Shown in pieces: positions 1 to 6,345 of a DNA stretch of 6,397 nt. The stretch comes from an uncultured Clostridium sp. GTDB taxonomy: Bacteria; Bacillota; Clostridia; TANB77; CAG-508. Made by a program: the position numbers and the translations under genes. The notes under the pieces were generated by a model. The model made no database searches. It was not told where the DNA came from and was given only the letters and a program-made list of their open reading frames with translations. The stretch's first letter is position 1, and every line of letters begins with the position of its first letter. The stretch spans positions 1 to 6,397 of the forward strand of contig USMK01000042.1 of assembly GCA_900555835.1 (NCBI GenBank), written 5' to 3'.

Positions 1-32
1 TTGCCTTCTCTATATCAAATTTATTTATTTTT

Positions 33-101
33 TTATTTAGTAATAAAGTGTGTGTATGTGTGTACAGCCACAAGGCTTTCAGCCATTTTTAAACTTCGCA
101 T
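33..101 (-). CDS. 22-codon leader-peptide-like ORF
   Basis: A short minus-strand ORF encodes 22 residues (MRSLKMAESLVAV followed by HTYTHFITK). Its start looks genuine: a GAGGAG Shine-Dalgarno (minus strand of 109-114) sits 7 bases before the ATG, and a good promoter lies just upstream. The stop at 33-35 is followed by an AT-rich run to the window edge, so any gene it leads would lie beyond the left end. Inside the ORF the segments ggct, agcc and ggct can pair in two mutually exclusive ways (4 bp each), which is the geometry of translational attenuators but very short. I do not recognise the peptide. It could be a regulatory leader, a tiny free-standing protein, or chance. Confidence 0.35.
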   Translation of the reverse strand: MRSLKMAESLVAVHTYTHFITK

Positions 102-140
102 AATTTTTCTCCTCTGTTTTCCTACATTTTCATCACTCAC

Positions 141-169
141 ATAATACCATAACAATACCCAGAAATCAA
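141..169 (-). promoter_or_regulatory. sigma-A-like promoter with extended -10, reading left
   Basis: Read on the minus strand, this is a -35 box TTGATT (164-169), a 17-base spacer and a -10 box TATTAT (141-146). A TGG directly before the -10 gives the TGn extended -10 element. The predicted start of transcription is near 134, about 20 bases before the ribosome binding site of the short ORF at 33-101. Promoter calls by eye in AT-rich DNA are error-prone, but the exact 17-base spacing and the SD plus ATG just downstream make this one credible. Confidence 0.5.
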
Positions 170-249
170 TACTTTTCTCTTAACTTTTTCCTACACAAAA
201 GTGAGAATTTTGTACACTTTTTGCGTTCTTTGTAATAGTAATTTCAACT

Positions 250-290
250 CAAACAAAAATAGAGCAATTTTTTTGCCCTATTTTTGTTTG
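250..290 (-). terminator. strong, probably bidirectional rho-independent terminator
   Basis: Two 18-base arms (250-267 and 273-290) are complementary except for one position and enclose a 5-base loop. The GC-bearing core is TAGGGCAA/TTGCTCTA on the minus strand, flanked by an A-tract before and TTTTTGTTT after. It begins 15 bases beyond the stop codon of the minus-strand gene at 305-622, so it is that gene's terminator. Because the A- and T-tracts are symmetric, it can also stop transcription arriving on the plus strand. Confidence 0.85.
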
Positions 291-304
291 ATCACCTTAT
301 AAAA

Positions 305-622
305 TTAATCTTGTGTACAATACTTATTTAAGATTGCCCAAACGATTTTATGATGGCGAATAATTTTCATTACACCAACAGTATCATTTACTTTGTAGGT
401 AATGCACGGAACTTCTTGTGTTTCATTGTGGTCTTTGTTAATCTTGATCCACTCAACATCAGGGATAAGATTTAATAACTTCTTCGAAATTTCATTATCC
501 TCAGCAAAGCCCTGACACAAGCCATAGAACAAAGACATTAACTCAGCCCGTCCTAGCTCCTTCTCATACAGTTTACCCTTTTCAATCCATTTAAGCTTAA
601 TTTTTTCATTTGTAGCAGTCAT
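305..622 (-). CDS. hypothetical 105-residue protein
   Basis: I do not recognise this protein. The start is set at 622 because a near-perfect Shine-Dalgarno, AAGGAGGTC (637-629), lies 6-7 bases before that ATG. The open frame extends back to 688, but that extension runs over the SD and lacks its own signal. The product is soluble-looking, with no signal peptide or membrane segment. It starts with a basic stretch (KIKLKW, residues 7-12), has a probable helix around residues 24-53, and then a strand-rich C-terminal half. It has three cysteines (36, 73, 102) without a metal-binding spacing, and a HH pair at 90-91. The gene is monocistronic, with its own promoter (712-740) and terminator (250-290). 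Its codon use is less AT-biased than the operon to its right, suggesting a separate origin. It points away from that operon and shows no functional link to it. Confidence 0.7.
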   Translation of the reverse strand: MTATNEKIKLKWIEKGKLYEKELGRAELMSLFYGLCQGFAEDNEISKKLLNLIPDVEWIKINKDHNETQEVPCITYKVNDTVGVMKIIRHHKIVWAILNKYCTQD

Positions 623-628
623 AATCTT

Positions 629-637
629 GACCTCCTT
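629..637 (-). promoter_or_regulatory. ribosome binding site fixing the start at 622
   Basis: AAGGAGGTC on the minus strand is nearly the full anti-16S complement and sits 6-7 bases before the ATG at 622. It decides against the longer reading that begins at 688. Confidence 0.8.
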
Positions 638-660
638 ATACTTCTTCCAGAGACCAATCA

Positions 661-685
661 AGCCTCCGAAACTATTCGAAAGGCT
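661..685 (-). other. possible small hairpin in the 5' leader
   Basis: In the roughly 70-base leader of the minus-strand gene, AGCCT and AGGCT arms can pair at the ends of this segment. Two G-U pairs, a C-C mismatch and a few more pairs extend the stem inward to a TAG loop. It resembles no riboswitch or T-box that I know. It may be a simple mRNA-stabilising stem or chance. Confidence 0.25.
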
Positions 686-711
686 CAATCAAAAGCACCT
701 AACGTGCCACT

Positions 712-740
712 ATTATATCACTTTTTGACATTTTTTACAA
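712..740 (-). promoter_or_regulatory. strong sigma-A-like promoter for the 105-residue gene
   Basis: On the minus strand this reads TTGTAA (735-740), a 17-base spacer, then TATAAT (712-717). A TGA immediately before the -10 creates an extended -10. The start of transcription is expected near 705, giving a leader of about 80 bases before the ATG at 622. The -10 is a consensus match and the spacing is ideal. Confidence 0.75.
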
Positions 741-790
741 GCTATTTTTATTCTATTCTAGGATGAATATGAAAGAAAAAAATAAAAAAT

Positions 791-803
791 AGTCTCAAAG
801 ACT
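791..803. other. small inverted repeat between the divergent genes
   Basis: AGTCT and AGACT form a perfect 5-bp stem around a 3-base CAA loop. Read on the minus strand, the stem is followed by a long T-rich run (ATTTTTTA and more), so it could act as a weak terminator against antisense readthrough. It overlaps the weak -35 region of the operon promoter, so an operator role is also possible. The stem has only two G-C pairs and the call is tentative. Confidence 0.25.
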
Positions 804-830
804 TTCAAAAAAAATAAAATATGCTATAAT
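802..830 (+). promoter_or_regulatory. extended -10 promoter of the dlt-like operon
   Basis: A consensus TATAAT lies at 825-830, preceded by TGC, so it is an extended -10 (TGnTATAAT). The hexamer at the -35 distance (802-807, CTTTCA) is poor, which is tolerated by extended -10 promoters but often means moderate or activator-dependent strength. The expected transcription start is near 837, leaving a leader of about 24 bases with the SD AGAGGAAG (848-855) before the ATG at 861. No other promoter is evident up to 6345. Confidence 0.65.
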
Positions 831-860
831 ATACACAATATCTATAAAGAGGAAGATAAA

Positions 861-2354
861 ATGAAAAATGTATTAGAATATTTAGAACAAAAAAATAAAG
901 AACAATTAGCAATAATTGAAGAAGATAAGAATTATACATATAATCAATTAATAAATGAAAGTAAAAAGATTGGGACTGCATTAGTAAGATATATAAAGCC
1001 AAGGCAACCTGTTGCCGTTTTAATGGAAAAAGGTGCAAATACATTAATGGCTTTTTGGGGAAGTGTATATGCAGGAGGATTTTATTGCTTATTAAATCCA
1101 GAGTTACCTAAAATAAGATTAGAAAAAATTTTAGATAAATTAGATTCAAATATTATAATAACCGATGAAATGCATATTGAAATTGCAAAGGAAATATGTA
1201 AAAATAAAAAAATTTTAGAAATAGAAGAATTAAAAAATGAAAAAATAAATGAAGAAAAATTAGAAGAAATAAGAAAGCAGGCATTAGATGTAGATCCATT
1301 ATATGCTAATTTTACATCTGGTTCAACAGGAACTCCAAAAGGAGTAGTGGTTAGCCATCGCTCTGTAATTGATTTTATAAATATATTTACAGAAAAATTT
1401 AAAATAACAAATAAGGATATAATTGGAAATCAAGCACCATTTGATTTTGATGTATCAGTAAAAGATATATATTCTTGTTTAAAAACGGGAGCTACATTAG
1501 TTATAATACCTAAAAAATTATTTTCAAGGCCAGCAGAATTAATAGACTATATATGTGAAAAAAAAGTAACAACATTAATTTGGGCTGTATCTGCATTATG
1601 TTTGGTAACAACATTTCATGGATTAGACTACAAAGTACCACAAAGTTTAAATAAAATTATGTTTAGTGGAGAAGTAATGCCAATAAAACATTTAAAAACA
1701 TGGATAGACCATATACCACAAGCAACATATATAAATTTATATGGACCAACTGAAATAACTTGTAATTGCACATACCATATAGTGGATAAAAAATTGAATT
1801 ATGAAAAACAAATTCCAATAGGAAAAGCTTTTGAAAATGAACAAGTATTTTTATTAAATAGTGAAAATGAACAAATAACTACTTCACAAGAAATTGGAGA
1901 AATTTGTGTAAAAGGAACTGCATTGGCATTAGGATATTACAAGGATATGGAGCAAACAAAAGAAAAATTTATACAAAATCCATTAAATGATAAATATATA
2001 GATTTAATATACAAGACAGGTGATTTAGGCTTTTTTGACGAAAAAAATAATTTATATTTTGCTGGAAGAAAAGATTTTCAAATAAAACATATGGGACATA
2101 GAATAGAACTAGAAGAAATAGAAGAGTCTATCCAAAATATAGAAGAAATAAAAAGAGCCTGTTGTATATATAAAGAAGAAAAAAGCAAAATTTGTGCATT
2201 TTATATAGGCGATATATCAAAACAAGAATTAAATTTAAAATTAAGAAAAATATTACCTATATATATGTTACCTAATATTTTAACAAATTTAGAAGAATTT
2301 CCAATGAATAAAAATGGTAAAATTGATAGAAAAAAATTAAAAGAAATGATATAG
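861..2354 (+). CDS. DltA-like amino acid adenylation enzyme (carrier protein ligase)
   Basis: This is a stand-alone AMP-forming adenylation enzyme of the DltA/NRPS A-domain family. It would activate an amino acid with ATP in the cytoplasm and load it on the carrier protein encoded at 3547-3777. At 497 residues it has full DltA length. Core motifs are all present: A3 P-loop FTSGSTGTPKG (151-161), A4 region with Asp197 in FDFDVSV, A5 YGPTE (294-298), A7 YKTGD (384-388), A8 GRKDFQIKHMGHR (402-414), and A10 NGKIDR with the catalytic Lys487. Asp197 matches the residue that binds the substrate amino group in DltA. However, residue 269 is Ser (MFSGEVMP), where DltA enzymes have a Cys that helps enforce D-alanine, and the wall segment WAVSALC (about 242-248) differs from the usual TSTPSF. 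An amino acid substrate is therefore likely, but D-alanine is not assured, so I leave out the symbol dltA. It is the first gene of the operon, with a good SD 5 bases upstream. Confidence 0.9.
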   Translation: MKNVLEYLEQKNKEQLAIIEEDKNYTYNQLINESKKIGTALVRYIKPRQPVAVLMEKGANTLMAFWGSVYAGGFYCLLNPELPKIRLEKILDKLDSNIIITDEMHIEIAKEICKNKKILEIEELKNEKINEEKLEEIRKQALDVDPLYANFTSGSTGTPKGVVVSHRSVIDFINIFTEKFKITNKDIIGNQAPFDFDVSVKDIYSCLKTGATLVIIPKKLFSRPAELIDYICEKKVTTLIWAVSALCLVTTFHGLDYKVPQSLNKIMFSGEVMPIKHLKTWIDHIPQATYINLYGPTEITCNCTYHIVDKKLNYEKQIPIGKAFENEQVFLLNSENEQITTSQEIGEICVKGTALALGYYKDMEQTKEKFIQNPLNDKYIDLIYKTGDLGFFDEKNNLYFAGRKDFQIKHMGHRIELEEIEESIQNIEEIKRACCIYKEEKSKICAFYIGDISKQELNLKLRKILPIYMLPNILTNLEEFPMNKNGKIDRKKLKEMI

Positions 2355-2357
2355 GAG
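2353..2357 (+). promoter_or_regulatory. ribosome binding site supporting a TTG start
   Basis: AGGAG overlaps the stop codon of the adenylation gene and lies 8 bases before the TTG at 2366. The nearer ATG at 2358 meets a stop after three codons, so TTG is the only start that opens the conserved decarboxylase frame. Coupled translation with the upstream gene is likely. Confidence 0.7.
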
Positions 2358-2365
2358 ATGAGATT

Positions 2366-3527
2366 TTGAAAGAAGAATTAGAAGAAATAATTAAAAAATA
2401 TCCTACTCCAATGTATGTTTTTGATATAAATACAATAAAAGAAAGAATAACATATTTAAGAAATAAATTACCATCTAAAATTAAGCTGTGTTATGCAATA
2501 AAGGCAAATACTTTTATAATAAAAGATATAGAAAACTATATTGATAGATTTGAAGTATGTTCACCACGGAGAATTTGAAATATGTAAATCTCAAAATATA
2601 ATAAAAGATAAAATATTAATAACAGGAGTTTATAAAAGTGCTGAAATGATTGAAAATACAATAAAAAATGAACCAAAAGTAAATCATTTTTCAGTAGAAT
2701 CAATGGAACAATTTAAAATATTAAATAATGTAAAAAAAGAGCAACCTATAAAATTAATGTTAAGGTTGACAAGCGGAAATCAATTTGGAATAAATAAAGA
2801 GGAAATAGAAGAAATAATAAAAAATTATAAAAATTATGAAAATATAGAAATAATTGGGATACAATATTTTTCTGGAACACAAAAAACATCAATAAAAAAT
2901 TTACAAAAAGAAATAATTAAATTAGATGAATTTGCACAGAGCTTGAAAGAAGAGTATAATTTTAATGTACAAGAAATAGAATTTGGACCAGGATTTCCAG
3001 TATATTATTTCCAAAATAGTGAATTTGATGAAGAAAGCTTTTTGAAGGAATTTTCTAATTTAATAAATCAAATGAAATATAAAGGAAAATTAATATTGGA
3101 ATTAGGAAGAAGCATAGTAGCAAGTTCAGGAGTATATATATCAAAAGTTGTTGATAAAAAAATAAACAAAGGACAAAAATATGCAATATTAGATGGAGGA
3201 ATAAATCATATTTCATATTATGGTCAGTCAATGGCAATGAAAATTCCAAAATGTGAGGTATATCCTGAAAGAAAAAATGCTGATGATGAAAAGTGGAATT
3301 TATGTGGCTCTTTATGTACAATAAATGATATATTAGTAAAGCAGTTTCCAGTATCTAACTTGCAGTTAGGAGATATTTTTATATTCAAAAATACAGGAGC
3401 ATATTGTATGACAGAAGGAATATCACTGTTTTTAAGTAGAGATTTACCAATGATAATAAAAATAAAAGAAGATAAAAAAATAGAAATTATAAGAAAAAAT
3501 ATACCAACATATAAGTTAAATATGTAA
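2366..3527 (+). pseudogene. fold-III PLP decarboxylase/racemase-like enzyme, split by a +1 frameshift
   Basis: Two overlapping frames (2366-2578 and the frame running from 2568 to 3527) join into one 386-residue protein of the alanine racemase-fold decarboxylase family (LysA, ornithine decarboxylase and BtrK relatives). Visible landmarks in joined numbering: YAIKAN with the PLP Schiff-base Lys46; CSPGEFE at the break (about 65-71); the phosphate-binding loop EFGPGF (205-210); ELGRS (245-249); the active-site Cys317 in GSLCTIND; and GAYCMTEG with Tyr346. Length is normal for the family. The motif after the Cys is CTxxD, not the CESxD or CDxxD of diaminopimelate or ornithine decarboxylases, so the substrate is probably different. 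In the operon it lies between the adenylating enzyme and the carrier, which suggests that it makes the group to be loaded or acts on the carrier-bound form. As read, translation stops after 70 residues, and the downstream piece lacks Lys46, so the gene is inactive unless the extra base is an error. Confidence 0.85.
2567..2567 (+). other. single extra C causing the frameshift
   Basis: The frame reads TCA CCA CGG AGA ATT TGA and stops. Dropping the C at 2567 gives TCA CCA GGA GAA TTT GAA, that is S-P-G-E-F-E, the conserved element that follows the second strand in this enzyme family. The site is not a homopolymer, so simple polymerase slippage does not explain it. A real indel mutation and an assembly or read error remain open. 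Confidence 0.8.
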
Positions 3528-3546
3528 AAGAAAGGAATAGATAGAA

Positions 3547-3777
3547 ATGGAAAAATTAATTGAAATTTTAGAAGAAATTGAACCAGGAGTTGATTATAAA
3601 AATTGTACAACCCTAATAGATGAAAGATATTTAGATTCATTAGCAATAATATCATTAGTAGCTGAAATAGAAGAAGAATTTGATGTTCAAATACCAACAG
3701 TAGAAATAGTGCCAGAAAATTTTAATTCAGTAGAAGCAATATGGAATTTAATCGTTCGTTTACAGGAAGAGGAATAA
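3547..3777 (+). CDS. DltC-like phosphopantetheine carrier protein
   Basis: This is a 76-residue acidic carrier protein of the ACP/DltC type, the usual length for DltC. The attachment site is Ser31 in YLDSLAI, matching the DSL/DSM motif that receives 4'-phosphopantetheine. It is followed by the helix LVAEIEEEFDVQIP, typical of the carrier fold's recognition helix. It should accept the aminoacyl group from the adenylation enzyme at 861-2354 and present it at the membrane face to the MBOAT encoded next. The start is supported by AAAGGA (3531-3536), 10 bases upstream. The stop codon is one base from the next start, so translational coupling is likely. It could be read as a generic ACP, but the context fixes it as the operon's dedicated carrier. 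Confidence 0.9.
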   Translation: MEKLIEILEEIEPGVDYKNCTTLIDERYLDSLAIISLVAEIEEEFDVQIPTVEIVPENFNSVEAIWNLIVRLQEEE

Positions 3778-3778
3778 A

Positions 3779-5368
3779 ATGACATATTGGAATGTATTTT
3801 TTCTTGGTTTGTTTTTACCATTAACAATAATAATATATAATATGGTTAAACAAAAGAATAGATGGAAAGTTTTGCTAATTGCAAGTTATATATTCTTTTG
3901 GTCAATTAGTGGAAAATTAATAATATATTTACTTTTTACTACATTTGCAATGCACTATTTAGGATTATGGATAACATCAATACAAAATGAAAAAGAAGAA
4001 GCTTTAAAATTAGTTGAAAAAGATAAGAAAAAAGAAATTAAGCAAATATATGAAAAGAAAAAAAGAAAAATAGTTATATTTGCAGTTTTAGTACAATTAG
4101 GAATATTAATAATATTAAAATATTCAACATTTTTAGGAACTAATATAAATACATTATTAAATATGCTTAATATTCCTATGCAATTAAAAATAACAAATTA
4201 TTTAATTCCAATAGGAATTTCATTTTACACATTACAAGCAATATCATATATAATGGATGTGTATAAAGGAAAAATTAAAGCAGATAAAAACCTTGGAAAA
4301 TTGGCATTATATATAAGTTTTTTCCCACAAATAATGGAAGGACCAATTTGTAGATATTCAGATACTGCTGATCAATTGTGGGAAGGAAAAAAAGTTACAT
4401 ATGAAAGTTTAACATCAGGATTAAAAAGAATATTATATGGATTAATGAAAAAAATGGTAATTGCAGATAGATTAAATCCATTTGTAATGAATATATTTAC
4501 ATACTATTCAGAAGTTGATGGAGGAGTAATAGCATTAGGAATGATATTCTATACATTGCAATTGTACATGGATTTTTCTGGAACAATGGATATAGCATTA
4601 GGAATAAGCGAAATATTTGGAGTAAAAATGCCAGAAAATTTCAAACAACCATTTTTCTCAAAAACAATATCAGAATTTTGGACTAGATGGCATATTACAC
4701 TTGGAACATTTCTAAGAGATTATGTATATTATCCAGTATCATTAACAGATAAATGTAAAAAATTAACTACAAAATTAAGAAAAAAGATAGGAAATTATTA
4801 TGGACCACTTATAACAAGCACAATTTCACTATTTTGTGTATGGATATGTAATGGAATATGGCATGGATCAGCTTGGAATTATATTTTCTTTGGAATGTAT
4901 CATTTTGTATTTATATTAATGGGAAGAATTATAGAGCCAATAGTTAAGAAATTACAAACAAAATTACATATAAATCCAAATAATTTTGCATATAAAGGAA
5001 TGCAAATAGTAAGAACAACAATACTAGTATGTATAGGCGAATTATTCTTTGCTGCATATGGATTAAAAGCTGGAATACAAATGTTTAGTAAAATGATAAC
5101 AGATTTTTCTTTTGAATCAATTATAAATGGAAACATATTAAATTTAGGAATAGATATACATGACTTTATAATAGTTGGAATTGCAACAGTAGTAATATTT
5201 ATAATAAGTATATTAAAAGAAAGAAAAATAGATATAAGACAAAGCTTAGCTAAAAAGAATATAGTAATAAGATGGACTGTATATTATGTATTAATATTAT
5301 CAATAATAATATTTGGAGCTTACGGAGTAGGATATATACCAGTAAACCCAATGTATGCACAATTTTAG
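3779..5368 (+). CDS. MBOAT-family membrane acyltransferase (DltB/AlgI-like)
   Basis: This is a polytopic membrane protein of 529 residues in the membrane-bound O-acyltransferase family. Conserved elements in order: GISFYTLQ (from 146); FFPQIMEGPICRY (181-193); LYMDFSGTMDIA; FWTRWHITL with His305; and GIWHGSAWNY with the invariant catalytic His362. It would take the aminoacyl group from the carrier on the inner face and pass it across the membrane toward an extracellular hydroxyl acceptor. Canonical DltB has about 400 residues and an SGPI motif. This protein is longer and has EGPI, closer to AlgI/PatA polysaccharide O-acyltransferases. A highly charged Lys/Glu segment (about 69-98) interrupts the membrane helices and is probably cytoplasmic. 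The start, one base after the carrier stop, has an AGGAAGAGGA SD. It pairs with the SGNH protein downstream, as DltB does with DltD and AlgI with AlgJ/AlgX. Confidence 0.92.
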   Translation: MTYWNVFFLGLFLPLTIIIYNMVKQKNRWKVLLIASYIFFWSISGKLIIYLLFTTFAMHYLGLWITSIQNEKEEALKLVEKDKKKEIKQIYEKKKRKIVIFAVLVQLGILIILKYSTFLGTNINTLLNMLNIPMQLKITNYLIPIGISFYTLQAISYIMDVYKGKIKADKNLGKLALYISFFPQIMEGPICRYSDTADQLWEGKKVTYESLTSGLKRILYGLMKKMVIADRLNPFVMNIFTYYSEVDGGVIALGMIFYTLQLYMDFSGTMDIALGISEIFGVKMPENFKQPFFSKTISEFWTRWHITLGTFLRDYVYYPVSLTDKCKKLTTKLRKKIGNYYGPLITSTISLFCVWICNGIWHGSAWNYIFFGMYHFVFILMGRIIEPIVKKLQTKLHINPNNFAYKGMQIVRTTILVCIGELFFAAYGLKAGIQMFSKMITDFSFESIINGNILNLGIDIHDFIIVGIATVVIFIISILKERKIDIRQSLAKKNIVIRWTVYYVLILSIIIFGAYGVGYIPVNPMYAQF

Positions 5369-5372
5369 GAGG
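5367..5372 (+). promoter_or_regulatory. ribosome binding site fixing the SGNH gene start
   Basis: A perfect AGGAGG, overlapping the MBOAT stop codon, lies 7 bases before the ATG at 5380. It rules against the longer in-frame reading from 5272, whose extra 36 codons lie inside the MBOAT gene and do not resemble a signal sequence. Confidence 0.85.
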
Positions 5373-5379
5373 AAATAAA

Positions 5380-6345
5380 ATGAAAAATAAAATAATAAAA
5401 AGTGCAGTATTCCTATTAATACTTTTTATTCTCCTAATAATATTATCATTTATAATGATTCCCAAAAATAACACAAAAGAAGCAGGAATGGAAAACATAA
5501 ATGCCAATGGAATATTAGGAGAAAAAGAAAATACAATAGATGTACTTGTTGTTGGGGATAGTGAAGCATATGCATCAATAATACCAATGAAAATATGGAA
5601 AGAATATGGATTTACAGTGTATGATTGCTCATCATCAGAGCAAACACTTGTGCAATCAATTCAATATGTTCAAGAAGCATTGAAAAATCAAAATCCTCAA
5701 ATAATTATATTAGAGGCAAATAATATATATAGAACAGAGTCAATGGAAAATACTTTATATGAAATAGCAGGAAAGATATTACCAATTATACAATATCACA
5801 ACAGATGGAAAAGCTTAACGGGAAATGATTTAGTTAACACTCCAAACTATACATATACAGATAATTTAAAAGGATATCAATACAAAACGGAAGTTTTTGA
5901 AGCTGATAGCAGTAATTATATGACATATACAGAGGATTTAAATCCAATTCCAAGAAGTAATAAAATATATGTAAAAATGATAAATGAATATTGTAAGAAG
6001 AATAACATAAAATTTATTATAATGAGTATGCCAAGCACAAGAAACTGGAAATATGCAAATCATAATGCAGTAAAAGCATTTGCTAAACAAGAGAACATAG
6101 AATTTGTAGATTGTAATATGGAAAAAGATAAAATAAATATAGATTGGAAAAATGATACTCGTGATGGAGGAGATCACTTAAATTTCAATGGGGCAAAAAA
6201 AGTAACAGCCTATATTGGAAATTATTTAAAAAATTTAAATATATTAGAAGATCATAGACAAGATGAAAAATATTCAAGCTGGAATGAAGAATTAAATCAA
6301 TATGAAAATTTAATAAAAAATAAAAGTGAATGTGCCGTGGAATAA
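5380..6345 (+). CDS. membrane-anchored SGNH-fold protein (DltD/AlgJ-like role)
   Basis: The product has 321 residues. A basic N-terminus (MKNKIIK) is followed by one hydrophobic segment (about 8-29), so it is probably anchored in the membrane with the rest outside; there is no lipobox Cys. The outer domain has the SGNH block I as VVGDSEAY with candidate nucleophile Ser61, and the last block as DGGDHLNFNGA with His266. These fit the GDSL/SGNH fold that includes DltD and the AlgX/AlgJ O-acetylation proteins. Its place after the MBOAT suggests that it completes transfer of the aminoacyl group to the envelope polymer, or edits it. Overall similarity to classical DltD (about 380-420 residues) looks low, so I give no symbol. 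The last residues (SECAVE) are encoded in DNA where G+C rises sharply, so the native C-terminus may have been altered. Confidence 0.8.
   Translation: MKNKIIKSAVFLLILFILLIILSFIMIPKNNTKEAGMENINANGILGEKENTIDVLVVGDSEAYASIIPMKIWKEYGFTVYDCSSSEQTLVQSIQYVQEALKNQNPQIIILEANNIYRTESMENTLYEIAGKILPIIQYHNRWKSLTGNDLVNTPNYTYTDNLKGYQYKTEVFEADSSNYMTYTEDLNPIPRSNKIYVKMINEYCKKNNIKFIIMSMPSTRNWKYANHNAVKAFAKQENIEFVDCNMEKDKINIDWKNDTRDGGDHLNFNGAKKVTAYIGNYLKNLNILEDHRQDEKYSSWNEELNQYENLIKNKSECAVE

Noticed and set aside
48..65. Short GT-rich run as a microsatellite
   Set aside because: It is interrupted and only about nine dinucleotides long, and it is accounted for by His/Thr/Tyr codons of the short minus-strand ORF.
195..213. 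ACAAAA/TTTTGT inverted repeat
   Set aside because: A 6-bp AT-rich stem with a 7-base loop is expected by chance in this composition and has no associated T-tract or promoter.
623..688. N-terminal extension of the 105-residue protein by 22 codons
   Set aside because: The extension overlaps the strong SD for the ATG at 622 and has no binding site of its own.
2541..2567. Separate downstream gene starting at TTG 2541
   Set aside because: No SD precedes it, its first residues do not fit the family, and the product would lack the PLP lysine; a frameshifted single gene explains the data.
3224..3697. Antisense open frame of 157 codons, and similar minus-strand frames within 805-1044, 3055-3321, 4900-5136, 5250-5507 and 5938-6177
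   Set aside because: They are Leu/Phe/Ile/Tyr-rich mirrors of Lys/Asn/Glu-rich coding DNA, have no convincing SD and overlap genes with clear conserved motifs.
5272..5379. N-terminal extension of the SGNH gene by 36 codons
   Set aside because: It lies inside the MBOAT gene, has no SD and would bury the membrane anchor; AGGAGG before 5380 gives a far better start.
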